A stretch of 64,000 nt of DNA from JALYXI01 sp963716685 (lineage in GTDB: Bacteria > Acidobacteriota > Terriglobia > Bryobacterales > Bryobacteraceae). Below are positions 17,281 through 26,228 of the stretch, in pieces. How positions within the stretch are numbered: position 1 is the stretch's first letter; the number at the start of each line of letters is the position of its first letter. The notes below the pieces were generated by a model that saw only the letters and a list, made by a program, of their open reading frames with translations, was not told where the DNA came from and did no database searches. The stretch is taken from NCBI GenBank assembly GCA_963716685.1, contig CAVQTR010000003.1, positions 2,728,001 through 2,792,000 of the forward strand, in the 5' to 3' direction. The position numbers and the translations under genes were made by a program.

Positions 17281-18570
17281 ATGGCTGAGTGGACACGAAG
17301 AGGATTTGTCGGGACGCTGGCGGGAGCGGGGGCGGCGGCATCGCTCGGCGCGCAGCAGCGGGCGGGGCATGGCCGGATGAAAATTACGGATCTCCGATGC
17401 GCCATTATGGGCGGCAGTCCGGTAATCCGCGTGGTGACGGACCAGGGGATCTCGGGGTACGGACAGGCGGAGACGCGGAAGCCGTATCTGAAGCCGATGG
17501 TGCTGTTCTACAAGGAATATCTGATCGGGGAAGACCCGACGGATGTGTCGCGGGTCATTGCAAAGATCCGGCGGCTGGGCGCGTTTAAACCGTGGGGGTC
17601 GGCGGTGAGCGCGATCGAGATTGCGCTGTGGGACATCGCGGGGCAGGCCGCGGGCGTGCCGGTGTACAAGATGCTCGGCGGGAAGATGCGGGACCGGGTG
17701 CGGATCTACAACGGCGGAGTGCGGCCACCGATGACCGGGCAGACGCCGCAGGATTACGCCGAGAACACGCAGAAGATGAAGGAGTCCAAAGAGGGCTTCA
17801 CGCTGATTAAGCAGGCCGTGGGATTTCACAATCCGGCGATGATGCGCTCGATGACAAACGGCTGGTATGACGAGCCGCGGACGGGAGCGCCGCATGCGGA
17901 CCGCGGGCTGATGACGGAGCGCGGGATGAAGCAGGTGATCGCCTGCGTGGAGGCGATGAAGAAGGTGCTGGGCGACGAGATCGGGCTGGCGCTCGACTGC
18001 GGGCCGGGGTGGATGGTGAAGGATGCGATCCAGTTTGCGCGGGCGCTGGAGCCTCTGCACATCACTTGGCTGGAGGATCTGATCACCGGTGATTACGCGC
18101 CGTATCCGAACGCGGAACTGTTCCGCGAAGTGACGACGAGCACGACGATCCCGATCCATACGGGCGAAGAGATTTACCTGCGGGAGAACTTCAAGGACCT
18201 GATCGAGAAGCAGGCGGTGAACGTGGTGGGGCCGGACCCGGAGGACGTGGGCGGGATCGGGGAGCTGAAGTGGATTGCGGAGTATGCGGATCTGCACGGG
18301 ATCTTAGTGGCGCCGCACGGGATTTTCGATGGGCTAATCGGGCTGGCTGCGCATGTGCAGATGGCGGCGGCGCTGCCGCAGAATTACATTGCGTTCGAGT
18401 ATCCGGTGGCGCAGGACGCCTGGTGGTATGACATTGTCGAAGGCCTGCCGGATCCGATTGCGAAGCGGGGCTTCATTGATGTGTGGGATAAGCCGGGGCT
18501 GGGGGTGACGTTCCGGGTGAAGGCGGCGCAGGCGCATCTGGCCGACGAGGACCGGCACTTCTTCGACTGA
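17281..18570 (+). CDS. mandelate racemase/muconate-lactonizing-type (enolase superfamily) enzyme with Tat signal
   Basis: About 429 residues from the ATG at 17281, which follows GGAGAG. The N-terminus TRRGFVGTLAGAGAAASLGA is a twin-arginine signal, so the enzyme is probably exported folded through TatAC. The enolase barrel shows probable metal ligands Asp239 (ALDCGPGW), Glu265 (WLEDL) and Glu296/297 (TGEE), and a catalytic His346 in APHG. This is the galactonate/gluconate-dehydratase-like pattern. It likely dehydrates or epimerises an acid sugar. The downstream peroxiredoxin, epimerase and DapA-type lyase are co-directional. The exact substrate is not known; export of such an enzyme is unusual outside acidobacteria-like genomes. 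Confidence 0.87.
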   Translation: MAEWTRRGFVGTLAGAGAAASLGAQQRAGHGRMKITDLRCAIMGGSPVIRVVTDQGISGYGQAETRKPYLKPMVLFYKEYLIGEDPTDVSRVIAKIRRLGAFKPWGSAVSAIEIALWDIAGQAAGVPVYKMLGGKMRDRVRIYNGGVRPPMTGQTPQDYAENTQKMKESKEGFTLIKQAVGFHNPAMMRSMTNGWYDEPRTGAPHADRGLMTERGMKQVIACVEAMKKVLGDEIGLALDCGPGWMVKDAIQFARALEPLHITWLEDLITGDYAPYPNAELFREVTTSTTIPIHTGEEIYLRENFKDLIEKQAVNVVGPDPEDVGGIGELKWIAEYADLHGILVAPHGIFDGLIGLAAHVQMAAALPQNYIAFEYPVAQDAWWYDIVEGLPDPIAKRGFIDVWDKPGLGVTFRVKAAQAHLADEDRHFFD

Positions 18571-18578
18571 GGGACATA

Positions 18579-19109
18579 ATGAGCGCATTACAGGTGGGAG
18601 AAGAAGCGCCGGATTTCGCGGCGCAGGCATCGCTTGGGGGCAAGGAATTCCGGTTTTCGCTGGCGGAGGCGCTGCAGACAGGGCCGGCGGTGGTGTACTT
18701 CTATCCCTCGGCGTACACAAAGGGCTGCGATTTGCAGGCGCACACGTTCGCTTCGCTGAAAGACCGATTTGCGGGCGTGGGCGCGACGATTATCGGAGTC
18801 TCGGGCGACAGCATTGAGCGGCTGAATGTGTTCTCGGCGGACCCGGAGTTTTGCGCGGGTAAGTTTCCGGTGGCTTCGGACGCGGACGGGCGGATTGCCG
18901 CAGCGTATGGGGTGAAGGCGAGCAGCGCGAAGCCTGGAATGCGGGATGTGCGCGGGGAAGAGATTGGGCACGATCTGGTGGAGCGCGTGACGTTTGTGAT
19001 TGGCAGGGATCACCGGATCGCGGCGCGGTTTTCTTCGGCGGACGACGGCATTTCGCCGGATCAGCATGTGCAGAAATCTCTGGAGACGGTGGAACAGCTG
19101 GCGCGTTGA
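18579..19109 (+). CDS. peroxiredoxin (AhpC/TSA, BCP-like)
   Basis: A 176-residue thioredoxin-fold peroxidase that reduces hydroperoxides. The peroxidatic site is PSAYTKGC, the PxxxTxxC motif with Cys50. The usual BCP pair has a second cysteine five residues later, and it is absent here (CDLQAH). Another cysteine occurs in EFCAGKF, in the middle of the protein, and could serve as an atypical resolving residue. There is no signal peptide, so it acts in the cytoplasm. It lies 8 bases after the enolase-family gene and 18 bases before the epimerase, so it is probably in one transcript. Confidence 0.88.
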   Translation: MSALQVGEEAPDFAAQASLGGKEFRFSLAEALQTGPAVVYFYPSAYTKGCDLQAHTFASLKDRFAGVGATIIGVSGDSIERLNVFSADPEFCAGKFPVASDADGRIAAAYGVKASSAKPGMRDVRGEEIGHDLVERVTFVIGRDHRIAARFSSADDGISPDQHVQKSLETVEQLAR

Positions 19110-19127
19110 CGGGCCGGCGGGCGCGTG

Positions 19128-20084
19128 ATGCAGAAGATTCAGGTGATCGATTCGCACACCGGCGGGGAGCCGACCCGGATTGTCATTGCGGGCGGGCCGG
19201 AGTTGGGCCGGGGTTCGATGGCTGAGCGACTGGCGTGCTTCCGGTCGCAGTATGACCATTTCCGCTCGGCGGTGGTGAACGAGCCGCGCGGGAACGATGC
19301 GATCGTTGGCGCGCTGCTGGGCGAGGCGAGCGACCCGGAGTGCGCGGCCTCGGTGATCTTCTTCAACAATGTGGGTTTCATCGGAATGTGCGGGCACGGA
19401 ACGATTGGGCTGGGGGCGACGCTTGCATACCTGGGAAGGATTGCGCCGGGGATTCATCAAGTGGAGACTACGGTGGGACGCGTGACGCTCGAGCTGCATG
19501 CGGGAGGCGAGGTGACGGTGGGAAACGTCGCGAGCTACCGGCGCGCGAAGGACGTGGCGGTGGAAGTGGAAGGCCATGGCACGGTGACGGGCGATGTGGC
19601 GTGGGGCGGGAACTGGTTTTTTCTGACGCACGACGCACCGTGTGAGCTGGAGCCGCGGAATCTGGACGCGCTGAAGGAGTATGCGTGGTGCGTGCGGCAT
19701 GCGCTGCGGGCGCGCGGGATTACGGGAGACGACGGGCGCGAGATCGACCATATCGAGCTGTTTGGCGCGCCTCGACAGGCGGAGGCGGACAGCCGGAATT
19801 TCGTGCTGTGTCCGGGCGGGGAGTATGACCGCTCCCCCTGCGGGACGGGGACGAGCGCCAAGATGGCGTGCCTGCATGCGGACGGGAAGCTGGCGGAAGG
19901 GGAGATCTGGCGGCAGGAGAGCATCATCGGCACGATGTTCGAGGGATCTTTCGCGTTGGAGGACGGGCGGCTGTATCCGAAGGTGAAGGGGCGGGCGTTT
20001 GTGAATGCAGAGGCGACGCTGCTGCTGCAGCGGGAGGATCCGTTCCGCTACGGAATCGCGATGGAGAGGGGCGCGGGCAAATGA
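19128..20084 (+). CDS. proline racemase family, 4-hydroxyproline 2-epimerase type
   Basis: A 318-residue cytoplasmic enzyme beginning MQKIQVIDSHTGGEPTR; a GTG three bases upstream is an alternative start. Both catalytic cysteines of racemases/epimerases are present: Cys88 in MCGHGT and Cys238 in DRSPCGTGT. The related trans-3-hydroxyproline dehydratases replace the first Cys with Thr, so epimerase/racemase activity is expected. Such enzymes convert trans-4-hydroxy-L-proline to the cis-D form for catabolism. The stop overlaps the start of the DapA-family gene (ATGA), which in this pathway could be the pyrroline-hydroxycarboxylate deaminase. The D-hydroxyproline dehydrogenase is not in the window. 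Confidence 0.9.
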   Translation: MQKIQVIDSHTGGEPTRIVIAGGPELGRGSMAERLACFRSQYDHFRSAVVNEPRGNDAIVGALLGEASDPECAASVIFFNNVGFIGMCGHGTIGLGATLAYLGRIAPGIHQVETTVGRVTLELHAGGEVTVGNVASYRRAKDVAVEVEGHGTVTGDVAWGGNWFFLTHDAPCELEPRNLDALKEYAWCVRHALRARGITGDDGREIDHIELFGAPRQAEADSRNFVLCPGGEYDRSPCGTGTSAKMACLHADGKLAEGEIWRQESIIGTMFEGSFALEDGRLYPKVKGRAFVNAEATLLLQREDPFRYGIAMERGAGK

Positions 20085-21001
20085 CGATGCAGTGGAGCGG
20101 GGTGATGCCCGCGATGACGACGGCTTTGCACGAAGACCTTACTGTGGACCACGCGTTTGTGGCGAAGCATGCGGCGTGGATGATGGACCACGGCTGCACG
20201 GGCGTGGTGGCGCTGGGCAGCCTGGGCGAAGGCGCGACGCTGACGTTCGCGGAGAAGGAAGCGGTGCTGGCCACCGTGGTGAAGGCGCTTGCGGGCCGCG
20301 GGCCGGTGGTGGCGGGAATTTCGGCGCTGAGCACGGCGGAAGCGGTGGCGCTGGCGAAGATGGCGGAGCGCGTGGGATGCAGCGGGCTGATGGTGCTGCC
20401 GCCCTATGTCTACGTGGGCGACTGGCGCGAGAACAAGGCGCACGTCTCGGCGGTGTTCCAGGCGACGAAGCTTTCGTGCATGCTCTACAACAATCCGATT
20501 GCGTACAAGGTGGACTACGTTCCGGCGCAGGTGAAGGAACTGCTGGAGGAGCACGGCAATCTGCACGCGGTGAAGGAGTCAAGCGCGGATGTGCGGCGGA
20601 TCGCGGCGCTGCGCGCGCTCTGCGGCGAGCGGGTGCGGATTATGGTGGGGGTGGACGACGCGATCGTGGAATCGATTGCGGCGGGCGCGGTGGGGTGGAT
20701 CGCGGGGCTGGTGAATGCGTTTCCGGCGGAATCGGTAGAGCTGGTGAAGCTGGCCGAGGCGGGAAACAGCACGGAGGCGTTTGCGTTGTACCGGTGGTTT
20801 CTGCCGCTGCTGCGGATGGATACGGTACCGAAGTTCGTGCAGCTGATCAAGCTGGTGCAGCAGGAATTGGGGATGGGCAGCGCGCGGGTGCGTCCGCCGC
20901 GGCTGGAGCTGGCGGGCACTGAGCTGGCCGAGGCGAAGCAGGTGATCGCGGAGGCGCTGGCGACGCGGCCGAAGCAGCGGGTGGCTGGCGCGGCTTCGTA
21001 G
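20081..21001 (+). CDS. DapA-family lyase/deaminase
   Basis: About 306 residues. The ATG at 20081 overlaps the epimerase stop (ATGA). The (beta/alpha)8-barrel signatures are clear: GSLGEGATLT near the substrate carboxylate site, Tyr136 in LYNNP and the Schiff-base Lys165 in AVKESS. The family includes dihydrodipicolinate synthase, sugar-acid aldolases and 1-pyrroline-4-hydroxy-2-carboxylate deaminase. Coupling to a hydroxyproline epimerase favours the last, giving 2-oxoglutarate semialdehyde. The enolase-type dehydratase upstream would instead fit a 2-keto-3-deoxy-sugar-acid aldolase. True DapA for lysine synthesis seems less likely in this context. Confidence 0.87.
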   Translation: MTMQWSGVMPAMTTALHEDLTVDHAFVAKHAAWMMDHGCTGVVALGSLGEGATLTFAEKEAVLATVVKALAGRGPVVAGISALSTAEAVALAKMAERVGCSGLMVLPPYVYVGDWRENKAHVSAVFQATKLSCMLYNNPIAYKVDYVPAQVKELLEEHGNLHAVKESSADVRRIAALRALCGERVRIMVGVDDAIVESIAAGAVGWIAGLVNAFPAESVELVKLAEAGNSTEAFALYRWFLPLLRMDTVPKFVQLIKLVQQELGMGSARVRPPRLELAGTELAEAKQVIAEALATRPKQRVAGAAS

Positions 21002-21005
21002 CGGG

Positions 21006-22136
21006 TTAAGAGAGCCGCTCCACGTGCGGGGCGAGGACGCGGGAGCGCGCGGGACGCGAGAGCTGGTCGAGGATCCATGCCAGAGGCGGCAGGAGTAAGA
21101 CAAGCGCGGCGGTGACGATGAGGCGGCGCAGGAGCGCGGAATCGTCGGGCAGATTGTCCAGCACGGCAATGGAACTGAACAGCACGAACCACGTCACGGG
21201 GTTCAGCAGCACCAGTATGCGCACGGCGCGGAAGCCGGTGTAGACGCGATTCGCAACTTCGAGGCGCAGGGCGCCGGGAGACGGGGTCCACTGGAAGCGG
21301 CCGTCGAGATCCCACCACGCGAAGAGGCGGCGGACGCGCTGGGAGAACGCGGACTCCGGATTCCAGGACACGGGGACGGGAGCGGACGGCCAGACAACGA
21401 ACGCGAGCGACGCGGCGCTCATGCTGTAGAAGAACAGTGTGAAGGTGGTTCCGGTGAAGAGCAGCAGGCTTGCCTGAAACAGGATGTTGGCGAGGACTCC
21501 CCAGTAATAGAGGCGCGGGACCAGCAGGAGCGGCACTTCGGCGAGTTCGGTAACGATGGTTGACCAGCACAGGAATTTGGCGAGAACGAGGCTGGGGAGC
21601 AGAGCGTTGAACGCGAGATACCAGGGCTGATGGAGACGGTTGACGGCCCAGTTTTCGAAGAAGATGCCGGTGTGCCAGTCGGGGTCGAGCGCTTTGTTGA
21701 GGCCGGCGCCGAAATAGGTGAGCGCGAGCTGCCAGCGGAGGAACGGCGGGCCGCCGGGCTGGTAGAGTCCGGCGAGCAGGAACATGAGGCCGCAGAAAGT
21801 TTTGTTGTTGCCGTAATAGGCTTTGGACGAAAGCACGGCGACAAGCATGGTGACGCCGAGGACCAGCGACGCGAGGCGGATGCGGCGGTTGAAGACGACC
21901 GCGAGGGCTGCGACGAGGAAGAGGGTTTGCAGCGTTTTTTGAAAGAGCAGCGGCGGCAGGCGATCGATGAAGGGCAGGAACGGCAGCCAGGGGTCGGGCA
22001 GAATTTTGACGTGGTTGGTCAGGAGGACGACGAAGGCGAGCACCTTGACGAGCACGGCGAGGTTGGTGGGGAGATCGAGCCCGGTGCAGCGGAGCGGGTT
22101 CCAGGAGGGCCGGGCGGCTTGGAAGGTCTCGATCAT
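21006..22136 (-). CDS. HTTM-like polytopic membrane protein
   Basis: A 376-residue protein with about eight hydrophobic segments. The stretch from AYYGNNKTFCG through LALTYFGAGLNKAL and DWHTGIFFENWAVNRL resembles the HTTM (horizontally transferred transmembrane)/vitamin-K-carboxylase-like and DoxX-like families, which have a conserved YFxAGxxKL-type loop. No catalytic carboxylase core residue could be confirmed. It is coupled to a small exported protein whose stop lies one base before its start. It is convergent with the DapA-family gene. Function is unknown. Confidence 0.6.
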   Translation of the reverse strand: MIETFQAARPSWNPLRCTGLDLPTNLAVLVKVLAFVVLLTNHVKILPDPWLPFLPFIDRLPPLLFQKTLQTLFLVAALAVVFNRRIRLASLVLGVTMLVAVLSSKAYYGNNKTFCGLMFLLAGLYQPGGPPFLRWQLALTYFGAGLNKALDPDWHTGIFFENWAVNRLHQPWYLAFNALLPSLVLAKFLCWSTIVTELAEVPLLLVPRLYYWGVLANILFQASLLLFTGTTFTLFFYSMSAASLAFVVWPSAPVPVSWNPESAFSQRVRRLFAWWDLDGRFQWTPSPGALRLEVANRVYTGFRAVRILVLLNPVTWFVLFSSIAVLDNLPDDSALLRRLIVTAALVLLLPPLAWILDQLSRPARSRVLAPHVERLS

Positions 22137-22137
22137 G

Positions 22138-22485
22138 TTAATCAGCAGCGGGCGGCCAGTGCCATTCGAGAGGGCTGCGGCCGTTCACACGGTACTTCAT
22201 AGTGACGTTGGCTTTATCGCCAAGCGCGGCGCGCTTTTCTTCCACCTGACGCAGCATGTCGATGACATGGCTGGGGGCGCGGTTATCGAAGCCGTGCATG
22301 GGGCGGCGGTAGCGTTTGCGGAACTCGGCGGCGTTGAGGGTGTGGCCGTTGACGACGGCTTGCGCGACGTAATCGGTCTGGGTATCGAACGGAGCCCAGC
22401 AGAAGTAGCGGGTGGGGACGAAGCGGGCGTAGACGATGGCGCCGAACTGGAAGACAAGCAGCAGGACGGGGATGACGATACGCAT
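22138..22485 (-). CDS. small exported or membrane-anchored protein, partner of the HTTM-like gene
   Basis: A 115-residue protein. The first ~20 residues (MRIVIPVLLLVFQFGAIVYA) are a signal anchor or signal peptide. The remainder is soluble and ends in a Trp/Pro-rich tail (LEWHWPPAAD). No family is recognised. Its stop lies one base before the start of the HTTM-like membrane protein, a spacing that implies joint translation and probably a common function. Confidence 0.65.
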   Translation of the reverse strand: MRIVIPVLLLVFQFGAIVYARFVPTRYFCWAPFDTQTDYVAQAVVNGHTLNAAEFRKRYRRPMHGFDNRAPSHVIDMLRQVEEKRAALGDKANVTMKYRVNGRSPLEWHWPPAAD

Positions 22486-22490
22486 GGGAA

Positions 22491-25400
22491 TTACCAGTAG
22501 AGTTTGAGCGCGAGCTGGATCTGGCGGGAGGTGCGTTGATAAAGCAAAGGTGCGCCGGCGCTGGTGATGGTGCCCGCGGCGGCATTGCCGATCTGTGAGT
22601 TGGGATTGTTGAACTGCGGCGTGTTCAGGACATTGAAGGACTCGGCGCGGAACTGGAGCCGGCGGGCGCCGTCTTCACTGAAGAGGAAGTCTTTGAACAG
22701 GGAGAAATCGACCTGTTTGGTGCCGGGTCCGAAGAGGATGTTGCGTCCGGAGTTGCCGTAGACGTAATTGCCGGGAGAGACGAAATCGGCGGTGTTGAAC
22801 CACTGGTTGATGGTGGGGTTATCGAGCTTGCCGGAGCCGATGCGATTGGGCCATTGCGCGGCGTTGCCGGAGTTGAGGAGGCTGCTGACCATGACCGGGG
22901 TGAAGGGCGCGCCAGTGGCGAAGGTTTCGATGCTGTTGAGGCGCCAGCCGCCGATCAGCGCCTGCACGGGTCCGTGCGCGCCGGGAACGAATGCTTTGCC
23001 GCGGCCGAACGGGAGATCGTAAGACCAGCTGAGGACGAGGAGATGGCGGACATCGAAATCGGAGTTACCGCGATAGAGGCGTAGATTCGTAGGGTTCTGG
23101 ATGCCGACGGCGTTCGAGTTACCGCTCGAGTCATCGATGCTGTGACCGTAGGTATAAGATCCCTGGAAATCGAGACCCGCGGGCAGGCGGATCTTGTAAG
23201 TGGTCTGAAGGGAGTTATACGACGAGTTGGCACAGGTGCAGTTGAGGGTGCCATCGGCCAGGTTGGGGTAAGGACGGCGGGCTGCTACGGCGCCGGGACC
23301 GGGGACGGCCTGATTGATATTCGGATTGATGAGTAAGTGGACGCCGTTCTGACCGACATAGGCGACGGAGAGCGTGTCGCGGCTGGTGAGCTGGCGCTGG
23401 ATGTTGAAGTTCCACTCGTTCGCGGAGGGGTTGTCGTACGCGTGCTGAAACACCTGGAAGGCGCTGCCCGCAGTGGGGAAAAGGGCCGGACGCGCGGCGG
23501 GAAAGCCGGCGGAGATGGGCAGCGCGGCGGCATAACCGGCGACACCGGAGCTGTTGGTGGTGATCAGCGAGCCGTTGAACGGGGCGTTCTTGGCCTGGGG
23601 GTTGGAGTTGTAAGTTTCGTAGGCGTAGAAGATGCCGAAGCCGGCGCGGATGACCGTGCGGGGATCGACGCTGTAAGCGAAGCCAATTCGGGGGCCGAAG
23701 TTGGTGTAGCGGCCGCCGGTGACGGTGTTGGAGGGATGGGCCGCGGTGGCAACCGGGATGAGATTGCCTCCGTTGGAGGGATCGAAGACGGCGAGGCGGT
23801 TATGACGCTCGGTCCACGGGGTAACCATTTCGTCGCGCAGGCCGAGGTTGAGAGTGAGCCTGGTGGTAACACGCCAGTTGTCCTGCACATAGAAGGTGGG
23901 ACGGAAGCGAATCAGGTCGAAGAACTGGGCGACATCGAGCTGGGAGCTGATGGGCCGGCCGTAGAGGAAATCCGCGAGGCCGTAGCCGGTATAGGAGCCG
24001 TTGAAGGAGTAAGTGCCGTTGGGGTGGGCCGGAGTCAGGAAGGCGAAGCGGGTACTTAGCCAGTCGAAGCCAAAGGTGAGCTCATGGCTGCCTTTGACAA
24101 TGCTGAAGGTCTGATCGACCTGCCAGATGTTGTTCACCTTTTTGACGTTGCCGTTGCCATCGCCCAGGCCGGCATTGCCGGAGATGCCAATGTTGGTGAG
24201 TCCGGGAATACCACCGGCATTGGCGTTGGGGATGCCGAGCTGGTCACCGAGGTTGCCGCGGGTGGTGTCGAAATCGACAATGTCTTCGAAGAGACGGGAG
24301 TAACCGACGCGGGCCTGGTAGTACTTATTCGACCCGAAGGAGCGGCCGTAGCCGAGCACGACCTGATTGCCGGGCGCCAGGGTCTGGCCGGGATAGCCGG
24401 GTCCGCCGCCGATGGCCGGCGTGGGTAAGTAGCCGGGATTGGTGGTGGCGGGGTTCTCTTTGCTGTAGCGGCCGAAGAGGCTGGAGGTATCGGTGCGGTA
24501 ATCGACGCGGATGTCTCCCTGATCGATGTTGTTGGTGAGCGCGCCGTTATAAAGATAGTTGTTCACGAGCCCGCCGCCGGGGATGTTGGGCAAAGGAAAG
24601 AGAGCAATCAGGTTGGCCGCCGTGGGATCAATCTGCTGCACCTGGTTGTTTGGCAGGGGCGTGGTGGTGCCGGGAATGTGGAGAACGGTTTTGGGCAGGA
24701 GCGCGGAGAAGTCACCGGTACGGAAAGCGGCGGTGGGGACGGTGGAGATATAGGTCTGGGCCTGGCTGACGCGCTTGCCTTCGTAGTCGGCGAAGAAGAA
24801 GAGCTTGTCGCGGCCGTTGAAGAGATGCGGAATGAGGACGGGACCGCCGAGATTGCCGCCGAACTCATTCAGGTGGAACGGCGGGATGGGATTGGTTTTG
24901 GAATCGAAGAAGTTTTTCGCGTCGAAATCAGAATTGCGGACGAATTCATAGATCGCTCCGTGGAACTGGTTGGTACCGGAGCGGAAGGTGACGTTGATGA
25001 TGGAAGGGCCGCCGCCATATGCCGCGGGCGCCGCGCTGGTCTGGACTTTAAACTCCTGGATGGCATCGACGGGCGGGTAGAAGATGAGCACGTTAGCGTC
25101 GGCATCGACGCTCTGGATGCCGTCGAAGAGATAGATGCCGATGTCGGAAGGATTCCCGTTGACGACCGCGCCGCTGGTTCCCCGCCCCGCTGTATAGCCG
25201 CCGTTGGCGATATTGGTGGAGTTGCCGTGGTTGTTGACTCCGGGGGCAAGCTGGACTAACTGGGTGAAGTTACGGCCGTTCAGGGGGAGATCGACGACCT
25301 GCTGACGGGTGCGCAGGTTACTGACATCGGAGGAGGCGGTATCGACCGTGACGACGTTTTCGCCGACGGTGACGCTTTGGTTCGCGGCGCCGATTTCCAT

Positions 25401-25715
25401 GGAGACGTTGAGTTCGGCGCGCTGGCCGACCGCGAGTTCGAAGGTTTCAGTCTTGTCCTTGAAGCCGCTCTGCTGGACCTTGAGGGAGTAGCGGCCGGGA
25501 GGCACCGCGAGAAAGTCGTACTCGCCGGTGCTGGAAGTGGTGGTCTGGCGCGCGGCGTTGGTGGCAAGGCTGCGTATTTCGACGGAGGCTCCTGCCATGG
25601 GCAGAGCGGACTGGTCGCGAACGGCGCCGACCACGGCACCGAGTTCAAACTGCGCGAGACAGAGCGTGGGAAGGAGGAATATTGCCGCGATCGAAGCAGG
25701 GATGCGGGATGACAT
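22491..25715 (-). CDS. Oar-like TonB-dependent receptor with carboxypeptidase-regulatory domain (3)
   Basis: 1,074 residues, the largest protein in the window. The signal peptide is MSSRIPASIAAIFLLPTLCLA. A carboxypeptidase-regulatory domain follows (GAVRDQSALPMAGASVEI, YDFLAVPPGRYSLKV). Next is a plug-like part with LPLNGRNFTQLVQLAPGV and the NVTFRSGTNQFHG motif seen in this acidobacterial family. The remaining ~800 residues are barrel strands ending QIQLALKLYW, with the C-terminal aromatic residue expected for outer-membrane insertion. An AGAGGG site precedes the start. The small and HTTM-like genes follow closely on the same strand. Ligand unknown. Confidence 0.9.
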   Translation of the reverse strand: MSSRIPASIAAIFLLPTLCLAQFELGAVVGAVRDQSALPMAGASVEIRSLATNAARQTTTSSTGEYDFLAVPPGRYSLKVQQSGFKDKTETFELAVGQRAELNVSMEIGAANQSVTVGENVVTVDTASSDVSNLRTRQQVVDLPLNGRNFTQLVQLAPGVNNHGNSTNIANGGYTAGRGTSGAVVNGNPSDIGIYLFDGIQSVDADANVLIFYPPVDAIQEFKVQTSAAPAAYGGGPSIINVTFRSGTNQFHGAIYEFVRNSDFDAKNFFDSKTNPIPPFHLNEFGGNLGGPVLIPHLFNGRDKLFFFADYEGKRVSQAQTYISTVPTAAFRTGDFSALLPKTVLHIPGTTTPLPNNQVQQIDPTAANLIALFPLPNIPGGGLVNNYLYNGALTNNIDQGDIRVDYRTDTSSLFGRYSKENPATTNPGYLPTPAIGGGPGYPGQTLAPGNQVVLGYGRSFGSNKYYQARVGYSRLFEDIVDFDTTRGNLGDQLGIPNANAGGIPGLTNIGISGNAGLGDGNGNVKKVNNIWQVDQTFSIVKGSHELTFGFDWLSTRFAFLTPAHPNGTYSFNGSYTGYGLADFLYGRPISSQLDVAQFFDLIRFRPTFYVQDNWRVTTRLTLNLGLRDEMVTPWTERHNRLAVFDPSNGGNLIPVATAAHPSNTVTGGRYTNFGPRIGFAYSVDPRTVIRAGFGIFYAYETYNSNPQAKNAPFNGSLITTNSSGVAGYAAALPISAGFPAARPALFPTAGSAFQVFQHAYDNPSANEWNFNIQRQLTSRDTLSVAYVGQNGVHLLINPNINQAVPGPGAVAARRPYPNLADGTLNCTCANSSYNSLQTTYKIRLPAGLDFQGSYTYGHSIDDSSGNSNAVGIQNPTNLRLYRGNSDFDVRHLLVLSWSYDLPFGRGKAFVPGAHGPVQALIGGWRLNSIETFATGAPFTPVMVSSLLNSGNAAQWPNRIGSGKLDNPTINQWFNTADFVSPGNYVYGNSGRNILFGPGTKQVDFSLFKDFLFSEDGARRLQFRAESFNVLNTPQFNNPNSQIGNAAAGTITSAGAPLLYQRTSRQIQLALKLYW

Positions 25716-25837
25716 GTAATGACCCTCTGGAAGTGCCGGAAACGACCCTTTGGACTTTCAGCACGCTACCATATCATGTTTCTTCGGGCACTTCGGTGGA
25801 AACGGAATTGCTCGGAATTAGGAAAGGGGGCGATGAT

Positions 25838-26224
25838 ATGTGCATCGAAGACCCGCATACAAGCGAAGCGCAGCACGCGAGCGCGATAAACCTGGCCGCC
25901 GGGATCTGGCTGTTCAGTTCGCCCTGGATTTTTGGGTTGTACGACGGCGCGGAGTGGAACAGTTTCTGCGTGGCGATTCCGCTGGCAGTGCTTTCGGCGA
26001 TTCGGCTGGCAGTGCCGGACAAGTGCCTGGGCGCGAGCTGTATCAACCTGTTTCTGGGAATGTGGGCGATTGCGTCGCCGTGGCTGGTGGGATTCACGGA
26101 TCAGCCGAAGGCGCGGTGGAATCTGGTGGCGGTGGGATTTCTGGTGGTGCTGTTCGCTTCGCGGAGCATCGTGGCGACGCTCCGCATTCATCAGGAAGGG
26201 CCGCTGACGCCGCGGCACCGGTAA
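25838..26224 (+). CDS. SPW-repeat membrane protein
   Basis: About 128 residues from the ATG at 25838, preceded by the strong site AGGAAAGGGGG. Four hydrophobic helices are arranged as two repeats. Each repeat has the SPW signature (SSPWIFGLYDG and ASPWLVGFTD) following a helix that begins with N and L residues (INLAAGIWLF; CINLFLGMWAI). SPW-repeat proteins are small integral membrane proteins of unknown function. It is divergent from the large receptor and convergent with the Pal-like gene, 4 bases away. Confidence 0.8.
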   Translation: MCIEDPHTSEAQHASAINLAAGIWLFSSPWIFGLYDGAEWNSFCVAIPLAVLSAIRLAVPDKCLGASCINLFLGMWAIASPWLVGFTDQPKARWNLVAVGFLVVLFASRSIVATLRIHQEGPLTPRHR

Positions 26225-26228
26225 GCTT

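Noticed and set aside
20081..21001. Lysine-pathway DapA
   Set aside because: Coupling to a hydroxyproline-epimerase-type gene and absence of other lysine genes make a catabolic DapA-family enzyme more likely.
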